A stretch of DNA of 64,000 bases from Nitrospirota bacterium (GTDB taxonomy: Bacteria; Nitrospirota; Thermodesulfovibrionia; UBA6902). The stretch covers positions 1 through 64,000 of the forward strand of contig JACRLN010000014.1 of assembly GCA_016215115.1 (NCBI GenBank), in the 5' to 3' direction. The translations under genes were made by a program, and so were the position numbers. This document shows, in pieces, positions 1 through 8,427 of the stretch. The notes under the pieces are model-generated. The model saw nothing but the letters and a program-made list of their open reading frames with translations. It was not told where the DNA came from and ran no database searches. Numbering within the stretch: position 1 is the first letter of the stretch; each line of letters opens with the position of its first letter.

Positions 1-1
1 C

Positions 2-40
2 AAGGACATTACCCTTGATCCTTCCCCCCTCTTGTTCCAT
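2..40 (-). CDS. 5' end of a gene leaving the window (partial, unidentified)
   Basis: On the minus strand a perfect AAGGAGG Shine-Dalgarno (plus positions about 52-58) stands 12 bases ahead of an ATG at 40-38. An open frame (MEQEGGRIKGNVL) runs off the left edge. Only 13 codons are visible, so no function can be given. The support is the ribosome binding site and the open frame. Confidence 0.4.
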   Translation of the reverse strand, partial: MEQEGGRIKGNVL

Positions 41-152
41 AAAGATACCCCACCTCCTTAAAAAGAAGAAACCGCCCTGATTCAAAAAATAACATCTGAG
101 GCGTGTTGCTTCCACCTTTCACTGAAGGGTTACATTTTATGGAATTATTTTA

Positions 153-181
153 TTGACAATAATGAATGATTCTGTTATAAA
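153..181 (+). promoter_or_regulatory. Sigma-70-type promoter for the PilZ-SOR gene
   Basis: TTGACA at 153-158 and TATAAA at 176-181 are separated by 17 bases, a near-consensus housekeeping promoter. The predicted start of transcription near 188 leaves a leader of about 30 bases before the ATG at 220. No operator could be recognised. Confidence 0.6.
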
Positions 182-219
182 TTTAAAACACTTAAAACTG
201 TATTTTTCTAAAATAGCTT

Positions 220-1005
220 ATGGAAAAAAGAGCCTTTGATAGAATTCCATCGAATCTGCATGTAAGATTATGCTTTGAAAATGATATTAATTCCGGCAAG
301 CTGATAAATCTTTCCAAAAACGGCATTTTTATAAACACAAAAGTATTTTTCCCCCTGAAAACACAATTCGAAATTCTTTTGCCCCTGGAAGAAGAGATTT
401 TAAAAATTCCTGTGAAAGTCACCAGATTATCAAAAAAAGATGATATCTATGACGGGATAGGCGCTGAGCTTCTCGAATCTCCTCTAAAATATTTAGAATT
501 TGTGGATAATCAATCCATGAGTCTAAAAATAAATGAGAGAAAAATAAAGACGTTTGCATGTTCTGTTTGTAATCATATTGCTTTCGACACGGCTCCAATA
601 AATTGTCCTTTTTGTTTAGGCTCGATTGATAATTTCGCTGACAATTCCAGCGTTGTAAATATTCTGAAGAATTTTAAAATTATTACCGAATTTGAAAAGA
701 AACATTTTCCTATAATCACGGTTTCAAAAGAATATGGTTCGGACCAGGATTGCAAGCATATAGACGTCCATGTCAAGGTTGGAGAAATACAGCATAGAAT
801 GGACGTTGATGACCATATTTCCTGCATAGCTCTTTATGTAAATCATTTTCACCTAAATAAAAATTGCATCGCAAGAATTAATCTGAATTGCCATATAATA
901 ACCCCCCAGGCTACTCTCCGTCTTAATGACGCGACTCCCGGTATCCTTACAGTTATCAGCAATTGTAACGCACATGGAAGCTGGATGGCTGAAGTAAAGA
1001 TCTGA
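220..1005 (+). CDS. PilZ - rubredoxin-like - superoxide reductase fusion protein
   Basis: 261 residues in three recognisable parts. Residues 1-95 look like a PilZ c-di-GMP-binding domain: RxxxR is R4/R8 and the N-x-S-x-x-G motif is N30, S32, G35. Residues 112-135 hold a rubrerythrin-type rubredoxin/zinc ribbon with C114, C117, C129 and C132. Residues 155-261 resemble class II superoxide reductase (desulfoferrodoxin/neelaredoxin). All five iron ligands have plausible equivalents: H162 (KKHFP), H192 (IQHRM), H199 (DDHI), C249 and H252 (CNAHG). Superoxide reductase reduces superoxide to peroxide in anaerobes without making oxygen; PilZ domains bind c-di-GMP. The combination suggests either nucleotide-controlled superoxide detoxification or use of the iron site as a redox sensor; that is inference. 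No signal peptide, so cytoplasmic. Monocistronic and convergent with bioD. Confidence 0.8.
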   Translation: MEKRAFDRIPSNLHVRLCFENDINSGKLINLSKNGIFINTKVFFPLKTQFEILLPLEEEILKIPVKVTRLSKKDDIYDGIGAELLESPLKYLEFVDNQSMSLKINERKIKTFACSVCNHIAFDTAPINCPFCLGSIDNFADNSSVVNILKNFKIITEFEKKHFPIITVSKEYGSDQDCKHIDVHVKVGEIQHRMDVDDHISCIALYVNHFHLNKNCIARINLNCHIITPQATLRLNDATPGILTVISNCNAHGSWMAEVKI

Positions 1006-1033
1006 ATCTTTACATTCAGGGGACTAATATGAA

Positions 1034-1720
1034 CTATAGAGCGGACATTATTTTCAGAGCAAGATGTTTAAATTCCTCTGAATTAAGTTTTTTCATATAA
1101 GAAACAGTTCCTAAAACCGGTACGCCGGTCAGCTTTTCAATCATCTGAGGATTTGTCTTCACAGAAACGTCCTTTTTTATATTAGCGAAACAATTTATTA
1201 TTACGCCAATTATATCAATTCCCCTGTTTCTCGCAGCTTCTATGGTAAGTAATGTATGATTTATGGTCCCGAGGCCGGGTCTTGATACGATTATAATTGG
1301 CAATGCAATATCTTTTATGAGATCAAGGAAAAGATAATTTTTCCATATTGGAACCATTATCCCCCCGGCCCCTTCGATAATTGTAATATCATATTTATTT
1401 GACAATTTATTGTATGCAGAGATTATTTTTTTCCTGATGATAACCGCTCCTTCAAGTTCTGACGCAATTGCCGGTGCAAGCGGTTGTCTGAAGCGATAAG
1501 GATTAACAAGATCAACCGGCTCACTAATTTGAGCGGCTTTGACAAGTTTTAAAGTGTCTTCAGGGATAAGCTTTCCCCTATGAACTTTGCAACCTGTCTC
1601 CACCGGCTTCATGGGACAGACATTAAGCCCTGTTTCTTTCAAAGCTTTCAGCAAACCAACTGATACGAAAGTCTTCCCAACCCCTGTATCAGTTCCTGTT
1701 ATAAAAAAGCCTTTATGCAT
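1034..1720 (-). CDS. bioD: Dethiobiotin synthetase
   Basis: 228 residues, normal for BioD. It makes dethiobiotin from 7,8-diaminopelargonate, CO2 and ATP, the penultimate step of biotin synthesis. The P-loop GTDTGVGKT is at residues 9-17, KPVETG at 38-43 and the EGAGG motif at 116-120. It is the last of three same-strand genes (bioF, FabG-like SDR, bioD), with about 90 bases of repeat DNA between it and the SDR. No bioA or bioB lies in the window. Confidence 0.93.
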   Translation of the reverse strand: MHKGFFITGTDTGVGKTFVSVGLLKALKETGLNVCPMKPVETGCKVHRGKLIPEDTLKLVKAAQISEPVDLVNPYRFRQPLAPAIASELEGAVIIRKKIISAYNKLSNKYDITIIEGAGGIMVPIWKNYLFLDLIKDIALPIIIVSRPGLGTINHTLLTIEAARNRGIDIIGVIINCFANIKKDVSVKTNPQMIEKLTGVPVLGTVSYMKKLNSEEFKHLALKIMSAL

Positions 1721-1733
1721 AACTTATTTTTTT

Positions 1734-1814
1734 GTCATTCCGACTTGTTCGGAATCTGTAGGGGCAATCCCTTGTGGTTGCCATTTAATGGGCAGGCACA
1801 AGGCCTGCCCCTAC
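1734..1814. repeat. Intergenic palindromes supplying the SDR stop codon
   Basis: A short copy of the CATTCCCG-type palindrome (1734-1757) abuts an inverted repeat GTAGGGGCA (1758-1766)/TGCCCCTAC (1806-1814) with an inner GGGCAGGC/GCCTGCCC arm. The right arm contains the TAG stop codon of the upstream SDR gene, so the repeat reaches into its 3' end. Confidence 0.7.
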
Positions 1815-2518
1815 AAAATCCTGCTGTCCAGATTAAAAACCTGCCCTGTTATCCCTTTTGTTTCTGAAAGGTAGCAGATAAAGTCTGCAACATTATTCGG
1901 ATCAGAAAAACTCTTTACAAGACTGTCATTAAGTGCAAGCTCTTTTGCCTTTTCATTCGATGCTATTCCCATATCAGTCAGCATGTAGCCCGGGAGTACA
2001 GCATTAACCATAATACTATGTTCGCTAAATTCTTTAGCTGCACTCATTGTTAAACCGATAATACCGGCTTTTGATGATGAGTAAGCTGAAAGTCCTGCTT
2101 TTCCCTGCACTCCGGCGATAGAAGAAATGTTTATGATATGTCCGCTTTTTTGTATCACCATAAGTGGAGCTACGGCGCGTATGAAATTAAATGGTCCTTT
2201 TAAATTAGTATTTATCAACTCATCAAAATCCTTCTCTGATGCTTTTAACAACAGCTCCTCTTTTGTAATTCCGGCATTATTCACAAGGATATCGATCCCA
2301 CCCCATCGCTGTACAACTCTATCAACAAGAGATTTTACTTCTTCAATATTCCCGGCATCTGCTTTTATCGCCATTGACTCTTTTATTTGCGAAGCAACGT
2401 CTTCCGCTTCTTCTTTTCTTTCTTTATAATGAACAACAACCTGATGCCCTCTCCTGCCAAATGCAAGAGCAATCTCTTTTCCAAGACCTCTCGATGAACC
2501 GGTGATTAGACAAACCAT
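1811..2518 (-). CDS. Short-chain dehydrogenase, 3-oxoacyl-ACP reductase-like, in biotin cluster
   Basis: 235-residue classical SDR. The NAD(P)-binding TGxxxGxG is at residues 6-13, NNAG at 80-83, catalytic Ser near 132-133, and the YxxxK pair is Y146/K150. Closest in type to FabG, which reduces 3-oxoacyl-ACP with NADPH. Its position between bioF and bioD suggests it may serve the making of the pimeloyl thioester used by BioF rather than bulk fatty acid synthesis, but the sequence alone cannot separate these. The stop codon lies inside a downstream repeat. Confidence 0.85.
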   Translation of the reverse strand: MVCLITGSSRGLGKEIALAFGRRGHQVVVHYKERKEEAEDVASQIKESMAIKADAGNIEEVKSLVDRVVQRWGGIDILVNNAGITKEELLLKASEKDFDELINTNLKGPFNFIRAVAPLMVIQKSGHIINISSIAGVQGKAGLSAYSSSKAGIIGLTMSAAKEFSEHSIMVNAVLPGYMLTDMGIASNEKAKELALNDSLVKSFSDPNNVADFICYLSETKGITGQVFNLDSRIL

Positions 2519-2535
2519 TTTAGTAATAATTTGAC

Positions 2536-2660
2536 AACCACTGAGTCACTGAGAAGAGTGGAAGTGAGGAAGTCAGAAAGCTCGGAAGTAAGAAGCTTCC
2601 TTACTTCTGAACTTCCGCGCTTCCGATCTTCATTCTCCGTGCCTCTGAGTCTCTGTGGTT
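2536..2660. repeat. Composite fold-back repeat (CACAGAG outer arms, GGAAG inner arms)
   Basis: Outer arms AACCACTGAGTCACTGAG (2536-2553) and GCCTCTGAGTCTCTGTGGTT (2641-2660) are inverted relatives. Inside them are tandem GGAAG-type units followed by their complement (CTTCCGCGCTTCCG). The whole 125-bp intergenic unit can fold back on itself. Two other composite copies lie at 7135-7254 and 47946-48069. Confidence 0.75.
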
Positions 2661-2665
2661 ATCTG

Positions 2666-3838
2666 TTATTTGACCTTTCTTAAACTCTCCAACACCCTAT
2701 CAATATCCTCATCTGTATGCGCTGCGGTTACCGAAAATCTTATCCTGCACTTTCCTTCAGGGACTGTCGGAGGTCTTATGGCAGGAGCAAATATTTTTTC
2801 TTTAAAAAGACAGGTTCCCATCTTCAATGCACTCTTTGTATCTCCAACCATGACAGGGATTATCGGTGTCCCGGAATTGAGTGTGTCATAACCAAGACTT
2901 TTAAGGCCTTCATATAATCTTTGCCTGTTTCTCCATAACCTTTTTCTGCGCTGAGCTGATTTAAACTCAACAATATCTATTGACTTTGTGCATGCCTCAA
3001 CCACGGCTGGGGGGAGTGATGTTGAATAAATGAAACTCCTTGCCTTGCTGATCAGGACCTTTATTAATTCCTTTGAACCTGCAACAAAAGCGCCATAACA
3101 TCCAACTGCCTTGCTCAAGGTACCCATCTGTATTATGTAGTCTGCACCAGTAATACTGAAATGTTCAAGCGCTCCTCTTCCCTTTTTCCCAAGTACACCT
3201 GTCCCGTGAGCGTCATCTATCATGAGTATTGTATGATACTTTTTAGCCAGAAATACCAAATCTTCAAGCGGTACAATATCTCCATCCATGCTAAAAACAG
3301 TATCAGTGATTATCAAACGTCTTTTTATGGTTTCTCTTTTCAAACTTTTCCTTAAAAGAGATTCGAGGTGGTTTAAATCCCTGTGCCTGTAAATTTCAGC
3401 TTCTGCCTTTGAAAGCCTTATCCCGTCGACAATACTTGCATGATTCAGTTCATCGCTGAAAATCAAAGTATCAATTCCTGATATGGCAGGAATGATCCCT
3501 GTGTTAACGGCATAACCCGTATTAAATACCAATGCTGCCGGAGTTTTCTTGAAGTTTGCTATTCTTTCTTCGAGTTTTACATGAGGTAAACAGGTCCCGC
3601 TCAAAAGCCTTGAGGCCCCTGACCCAAGACCGTATTCTTTCAACGCCTTCATCACTGTTTTTACAATTACAGGATGGCTGGATAAATTCAGGTAATCATT
3701 TGAGGAAAAATTGATGTAGGTTTGTCCGTCTATTGAAATTGCTGAGCCATTCGACTGTTCTATGCAGGTGAGTCTTCTGAGGAGATTATTTTTCTTGAGT
3801 TCCTTGAGTTCGTTATCAAACCATTTCACGTTTTTCAA
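2666..3838 (-). CDS. bioF: 8-amino-7-oxononanoate synthase
   Basis: 390 residues, full length for BioF, a PLP enzyme that condenses a pimeloyl thioester with L-alanine in the first committed step of biotin ring assembly. The PLP lysine is K243 in GTLSKAVG. The DDAHGTG motif (208-214) and HAS (133-135) match the alpha-oxoamine synthase family. A glycine C-acetyltransferase is the main alternative, but BioD two genes downstream supports BioF. First gene of the visible cluster. Confidence 0.92.
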   Translation of the reverse strand: MKNVKWFDNELKELKKNNLLRRLTCIEQSNGSAISIDGQTYINFSSNDYLNLSSHPVIVKTVMKALKEYGLGSGASRLLSGTCLPHVKLEERIANFKKTPAALVFNTGYAVNTGIIPAISGIDTLIFSDELNHASIVDGIRLSKAEAEIYRHRDLNHLESLLRKSLKRETIKRRLIITDTVFSMDGDIVPLEDLVFLAKKYHTILMIDDAHGTGVLGKKGRGALEHFSITGADYIIQMGTLSKAVGCYGAFVAGSKELIKVLISKARSFIYSTSLPPAVVEACTKSIDIVEFKSAQRRKRLWRNRQRLYEGLKSLGYDTLNSGTPIIPVMVGDTKSALKMGTCLFKEKIFAPAIRPPTVPEGKCRIRFSVTAAHTDEDIDRVLESLRKVK

Positions 3839-3870
3839 GTCTGCGTTATGTGTTTATCATTTGGATTATC

Positions 3871-3930
3871 GTCATTCCCGCTTGTCGGGAATCCCTCTTG
3901 AAGAAAGATTCTGGACAAGCCAGAATGACA
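3871..3930. repeat. CATTCCCG-family palindrome between queE and bioF
   Basis: Begins GTCATTCCCGCTTGTCGGGAAT and ends in CCAGAATGACA. The outer GTCATTC/GAATGAC arms and an internal CCCG..CGGG arm mark it as a copy of the abundant intergenic family also seen at 22355, 27089, 30432, 32620, 60038, 60531 and 60958. Confidence 0.75.
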
Positions 3931-3973
3931 GGAATAAGGTGCCTCACGGCACAAGCTGTACGGAATATCGAAT

Positions 3974-4621
3974 TTAGTAAACCCCTTCCCTTTCGTCAGG
4001 AGCCCATATGTATTTATGTATTTGTAACTGAACCCTGACAGGGAGGTTATCACGCAATACCCACGTAACAAGGTCCTTGGGTGAAAGTATCCCATAGGCA
4101 GGTGAAACGAGGATATTGTCAAATCTTTCAATCAGCTTATTATTTTCAATTACATCCTTTGTCCAGTTATAATCAGATTCATCCATGAGGACAAATTTGA
4201 TCTGATCGGTCTTTTTTAAAAAATCAAAGTTCTTGGGCCTCATCCTTTCGCTCATCCCGCTTTTGGGAGTTTTATAGTCCATGATTATGTTAAGTCTCTT
4301 ATCTAAACATCCAATACATATGGAACCGTTTGTCTCTATAAGAACATCGTAACCTTTATCCATGAGCGTCTTTATCAGTTGGGGGGTCTCTTCCTGCAGC
4401 ATGGGCTCACCGCCGGTAAACTCAACACACTTGACGCCGTATTCTTCGATCTTGGTGGTTATTTCTTCGTCAGAGAGCTCTTTTCCGTTGTAGTATGCAT
4501 AATTGGTATCGCAGTAAGCGCATCTCAGATTACAGCCGGCGAGTCTTACAAATGTGCATGGAATTCCAGCATATGTTGATTCTCCCTGAATGCTTTTAAA
4601 TATCTCGTTGACTTTCAGCAT
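3974..4621 (-). CDS. queE: 7-carboxy-7-deazaguanine synthase (radical SAM)
   Basis: 215 residues. The radical SAM cysteines are C30, C34 and C37 in CNLRCAYC, following the AGCN context typical of QueE. TGGEP (about residues 69-73) is the SAM-binding motif. QueE rearranges 6-carboxytetrahydropterin to the 7-deazaguanine carboxylate on the queuosine route; its partner QueD is encoded at 22447-22815. The gene stands between bioF and nfeD with repeat DNA downstream. Confidence 0.93.
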   Translation of the reverse strand: MLKVNEIFKSIQGESTYAGIPCTFVRLAGCNLRCAYCDTNYAYYNGKELSDEEITTKIEEYGVKCVEFTGGEPMLQEETPQLIKTLMDKGYDVLIETNGSICIGCLDKRLNIIMDYKTPKSGMSERMRPKNFDFLKKTDQIKFVLMDESDYNWTKDVIENNKLIERFDNILVSPAYGILSPKDLVTWVLRDNLPVRVQLQIHKYIWAPDEREGVY

Positions 4622-4691
4622 AAGCTTGTTAATATCATACCATGATAAACATTAACAATTGCAAGACTGCTCTATGTTATAATCTGTTTAA

Positions 4692-5963
4692 ATGTTAAAG
4701 AAAATTATTCTTCTATCACTTGTTCTATTTTTCACACCTTTTATAGTACTGACTTCATATGCTGATATAATCGCTATTAAAACTGAAGGCGTTGTAAATC
4801 CTGTCATGTCAGAATTCATTTTAAAAAGTATTGATGAGGCGGAAAAAGAAAAAGCGTCTGCCGTCGTTATTGAACTTGATACACCTGGCGGACTTGATAC
4901 TTCCATGAGATCAATAGTCAAGAAAATAACATCAAGCGAAGTTCCTGTAATCGTTTATGTATATCCAAGCGGAGCAAGAGCTGCATCTGCAGGTGTGTTT
5001 ATTACACTTTCTGCGCATATTGCCGCCATGGCGCCTGAAACAAATATCGGCGCGGCCCATCCGGTAGGCGTGGGAGATAAAATGGATAAGACCATGTCAG
5101 AAAAAGCAGCAAATGACGCAGCCGCTTATATAAAATCAATAGCTGAAAAAAGGGGACGAAATGCTGAATGGGCGGAGAAGGCTGTGAGAGAAAGCGTATC
5201 AATTACAGAAAATGAAGCCTTGAAATTGAAAGTAATTGATCTGGTTGCCGCGGATTTGAAAACGCTTCTGGAATCGGTAGATCAAAAAGAAGTGGAGACC
5301 TCTTCCGGAAAACATCTTTTAAAAACCAAAGGCGTCAAGGTGGTGCATAAGGAAATGGGTTTAAGGCATAAAATACTGGACCTTATCAGCGATCCGAATG
5401 TGGCCTACCTCCTCATGCTCCTTGGTTTCTACGGAATATTTTTTGAAATGACGAATCCCGGCGCAATATTTCCCGGTGTTTTCGGCGCCATTGCATTAAT
5501 CCTCGCATTTTATTCATTCCAGACCCTTCCTGTGAATTATGCCGGTCTGCTTTTAATAATTCTTGCCATAATCCTTTTCATCCTTGAAATAAAAATTGTT
5601 TCTTACGGAGTTCTTACAATCGGGGGAATAATATCTATGCTCATAGGCTCTCTTATGCTTTTCGAATCTCCGCTCCCTTTCTTTAAACTTTCGCTTAAGG
5701 TGATTCTTCCCGGCGTTATTCTTACCGCCCTGTTTTTCTTTCTGACAATCAGACTTGCCTTAAAGGCTTACAGGCAAAAACCGACAACCGGAGCTGAAGG
5801 ACTTGTCGGACTTGAGGGTAAAGCCAGAACTGATATTCATAACGAAGGTCTGGTTTTTATTCATGGTGAAATCTGGAAAGCCTGGAGTGATGAACCTATC
5901 AAGGCCGGGGAAAAGGTTATTGTTGAAAAGGTGGAGCATCTGAAGCTGAAGGTAAGACGTTAA
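4692..5963 (+). CDS. nfeD: NfeD-family membrane serine protease (ClpP-like)
   Basis: 423 residues: N-terminal signal/anchor (1-24), ClpP-like protease domain (about 25-200), several membrane helices (about 240-365) and a C-terminal OB-fold NfeD domain (about 370-423). The likely nucleophile is S99 (GARAASAG) and K138 is the candidate general base, as in archaeal 1510-N proteases. Such proteases cleave membrane-associated substrates, often stomatin-type proteins. A slipin is encoded at 10415-11185 but is separated by a minus-strand exporter. TATAAT at 4678-4683 sits so near the ATG that the mRNA may have almost no leader. Confidence 0.88.
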   Translation: MLKKIILLSLVLFFTPFIVLTSYADIIAIKTEGVVNPVMSEFILKSIDEAEKEKASAVVIELDTPGGLDTSMRSIVKKITSSEVPVIVYVYPSGARAASAGVFITLSAHIAAMAPETNIGAAHPVGVGDKMDKTMSEKAANDAAAYIKSIAEKRGRNAEWAEKAVRESVSITENEALKLKVIDLVAADLKTLLESVDQKEVETSSGKHLLKTKGVKVVHKEMGLRHKILDLISDPNVAYLLMLLGFYGIFFEMTNPGAIFPGVFGAIALILAFYSFQTLPVNYAGLLLIILAIILFILEIKIVSYGVLTIGGIISMLIGSLMLFESPLPFFKLSLKVILPGVILTALFFFLTIRLALKAYRQKPTTGAEGLVGLEGKARTDIHNEGLVFIHGEIWKAWSDEPIKAGEKVIVEKVEHLKLKVRR

Positions 5964-7123
5964 CCCCGTAAAGCCTCCACGATATTCATACGCGAGGCCC
6001 TGGCTGCAGGCAGCACCCCTCCGATAAATCCCATTATCAGTGAGAACAAAAGAGACTTGTAAGTAATTTCAAATGTGAGTGCAAAGGTAAATGCGAGTTC
6101 TGAAAATGTCTGGAAGTTCATGGTTGAAATAGTCAGGAATTGCATTAATGATGAGAAAAACAATCCTGCACAGCCCCCTGTAAAACTGAGTATTAAAGAT
6201 TCTATTATGAATGCAGTAAGAATATCTCTTCTCCGGAAACCGAGCGCCCGCATCGTCCCTATTTCACCTGTACGGTTTGCTACGGCTGAATACATCGTAA
6301 TCATGGCCCCGATAATGGCCCCAAGTGAAAATATCATTGTGAGAGACATTCCAAGCATCCTGATGAATTTCGCCATCATATCGGACTGCTTTGCATAATA
6401 TTCCGTTTCCCTCATTACTTCAAGGGTAAGACGTGGATCGCTTTCAATGCGGTTCTTTAATTTTTCGAACTCTGAAGAATCCCGCAGCTTAAATATGACG
6501 GATGAGTACACCGGGCGCCGGAACTCCCTCATGAGTTGATCCACATCCCCCCATATCTCCGAGCTGAAACCGGTATTGCCCGCATCAAATATTCCAACTA
6601 CAATCCAGTCCCTCATGCCGAAACGGATGGTTTCACCGAGCCCGCCTCCCTTGAATCTCTTTGCGATACTCTGGCCTGCAAGTATCTCTGATGAACCCTG
6701 TCGCGGCAAACGTCCTGCAACAAGTTTTACCTGCGGCCTCAAAGGCAGAGAGCTTTCAGATATCCCCCTGATTACCACATTGGACGGCTTATCTGTCCCT
6801 CGTTTTGGCAGACTGATAAGAACGACAAGCTCTTTTGCCAAAAGACTTCTGCCGTTGGGCCCGATAGCTACTTCCGGCTGGGTTTCCAATATTGAAGCCT
6901 GTATACGTTCAACACCGCTTTGAACTTCAGAGTCAGAGGCTTTCCGGATTATTACTGCGTTGTCGTATGAACCTGTATCTACAAGCGCCTTTTTCAGGCC
7001 TTCAGACAGCATCAGTATGGACGCAAATACAAACACAACAAGCGCTATGCCTGAAGCAGTGAGTATTGTCGTAAGCCTGCGCGTCCACAAATTACGAAAG
7101 CTGTATGAAAGCGGAATCTTCAT
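5960..7123 (-). CDS. ABC transporter permease, FtsX/MacB type (second of pair)
   Basis: An open frame extends to 7150, but MKIPLSYSFRNLWTRR at 7123 is the usual start for this family and avoids repeat-derived codons. About 387 residues: one helix near the N-terminus, a large periplasmic MacB-like domain, then three C-terminal helices (FtsX domain) ending RASRMNIVEALRG. Last gene of the exporter operon MFP-ATPase-permease-permease. Two non-identical permeases suggest a heterodimer. Substrate unknown. Confidence 0.85.
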   Translation of the reverse strand: MKIPLSYSFRNLWTRRLTTILTASGIALVVFVFASILMLSEGLKKALVDTGSYDNAVIIRKASDSEVQSGVERIQASILETQPEVAIGPNGRSLLAKELVVLISLPKRGTDKPSNVVIRGISESSLPLRPQVKLVAGRLPRQGSSEILAGQSIAKRFKGGGLGETIRFGMRDWIVVGIFDAGNTGFSSEIWGDVDQLMREFRRPVYSSVIFKLRDSSEFEKLKNRIESDPRLTLEVMRETEYYAKQSDMMAKFIRMLGMSLTMIFSLGAIIGAMITMYSAVANRTGEIGTMRALGFRRRDILTAFIIESLILSFTGGCAGLFFSSLMQFLTISTMNFQTFSELAFTFALTFEITYKSLLFSLIMGFIGGVLPAARASRMNIVEALRG

Positions 7124-7134
7124 AAACCAAAACT

Positions 7135-7254
7135 TAACCACAGAGACCACAGAGGTACGGAGGAAAATAAAAACGAAAAGTACAAGATAAAAGACATAAT
7201 ATATTTAACTTCCGATCTTCCATTTCCCACTTTTTCTCTGTGTACTCTGTGGTT
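7135..7254. repeat. Composite fold-back repeat between two permease genes
   Basis: TAACCACAGAGACCACAGAG (7135-7154) is mirrored by CTCTGTGTACTCTGTGGTT (7236-7254). The inside holds only a decayed GGAAG module (ACTTCCGATCTTCC). Same family as 2536-2660 and 47946-48069. Confidence 0.7.
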
Positions 7255-7269
7255 GATTTTATTTATCAT

Positions 7270-8427
7270 TCACCCTATTCTCCTTAACCCATCCGCTATA
7301 CGGAGAGTAACAGCGCGGTATGAAGGTATAATCGCCGCTGTAATGCCAACTATAACAGAAGAACCAATTTCCAGATAAATAGTTTTAACAGACACATTAA
7401 ACACGGGAAAAAACTGGCTCATCGCACTGCCGAACGCATGCGCTGCGGGGAAGGTCAGGACAATTCCAAGGATACATCCGATTGAGGTAATAAAAAGTGA
7501 TTCACCGAATATTAATCCAATTATATACGGACCCCCGAAACCGAGTGTTTTCAATACTGCATATTCACCGAAGCGCTCCCTGGCGGTCATTGCCATTGTG
7601 TTAGCCGCTACCGCCATAATTATGATAATCACTACAAAGGAAACCATCTGGATGGCAATGACTATTGCTTCGCTCATGGAAATAAAACCGAGCTGAAAGG
7701 CTTTCTCTGTTTCAGTAAGCGTTTCCGCGAGAGAGTTTTTGAAAGTCCTGTCTATGGCGGCTGAAACCTCAGCAGCATGGACCGGATTTTTTACGCCTAT
7801 CATGTAAAACCCAACCTGGTCCGCGCGCCGCGGCACAGTCTTTTTGAGAGATTCGTTCAGATAATCCCAGTGAAAGATAAACTGTGTTTCATCTATATTT
7901 TTGTCCCTGCCCTTATAAATAGCGCGCAGTACAAAATCCCAGTCGCCGGGGAAAATGGTGCCTTTGAGAATAACAGTATCGCCGAGTTTCCAGTTATATC
8001 TTTCAGCAAGCTTTCTTCCGGCAAAAAATGCCTTTCTGTCGCGGAGAAAGGCAGCCTTCTGATCAGGCTGCAGGACATACTCCGGATACAGTTCCAGGTA
8101 GCTTTCAGGCTCAACCGCGAAATTGGCAAAGAAATTTTTTTCATCTATATAAATACCGCCGAACCAGTTCCCGTAAGACACAGTCTTTACGCCGTCAATC
8201 TGGCGGACCTTGTCTTTATAAGAAAGCGGAAGCGGGAAAATTATGGATATGGAATTCCTGGTCACAAGACGGTTTGCCGCAGAAGCCTCGACGCCCACAT
8301 ACCAGGCGCTTATTACCGTCCGGAGAAGCCCGAATGAAAGTATGGCAATGCTGATACCGGCAACAGTAAGAAAAGTACGCAGCTTGTGACGAAAGGCATT
8401 TCTAAATATAAGTTTGAGGATTTGCAT
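7270..8427 (-). CDS. ABC transporter permease, FtsX/MacB type (first of pair)
   Basis: 385 residues starting [18 protein letters not shown], a typical MacB/LolC-type permease start: one N-terminal helix, periplasmic domain (about 40-260) and three helices (about 265-375). Its start overlaps the end of the ATPase gene by 26 bases, indicating translational coupling. It probably works with the permease at 5960-7123. Confidence 0.87.
   Translation of the reverse strand: MQILKLIFRNAFRHKLRTFLTVAGISIAILSFGLLRTVISAWYVGVEASAANRLVTRNSISIIFPLPLSYKDKVRQIDGVKTVSYGNWFGGIYIDEKNFFANFAVEPESYLELYPEYVLQPDQKAAFLRDRKAFFAGRKLAERYNWKLGDTVILKGTIFPGDWDFVLRAIYKGRDKNIDETQFIFHWDYLNESLKKTVPRRADQVGFYMIGVKNPVHAAEVSAAIDRTFKNSLAETLTETEKAFQLGFISMSEAIVIAIQMVSFVVIIIIMAVAANTMAMTARERFGEYAVLKTLGFGGPYIIGLIFGESLFITSIGCILGIVLTFPAAHAFGSAMSQFFPVFNVSVKTIYLEIGSSVIVGITAAIIPSYRAVTLRIADGLRRIG

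Noticed and set aside
3835-4131. Minus-strand frame between bioF and queE
   Set aside because: It overlaps the queE 3' end in another frame and a CATTCCCG repeat; no ribosome site or domain.
5960-7150. Permease start at 7150
   Set aside because: The first nine codons derive from the edge of the CACAGAG repeat; MKIPLSYSFRNLW at 7123 is the usual start for the family.
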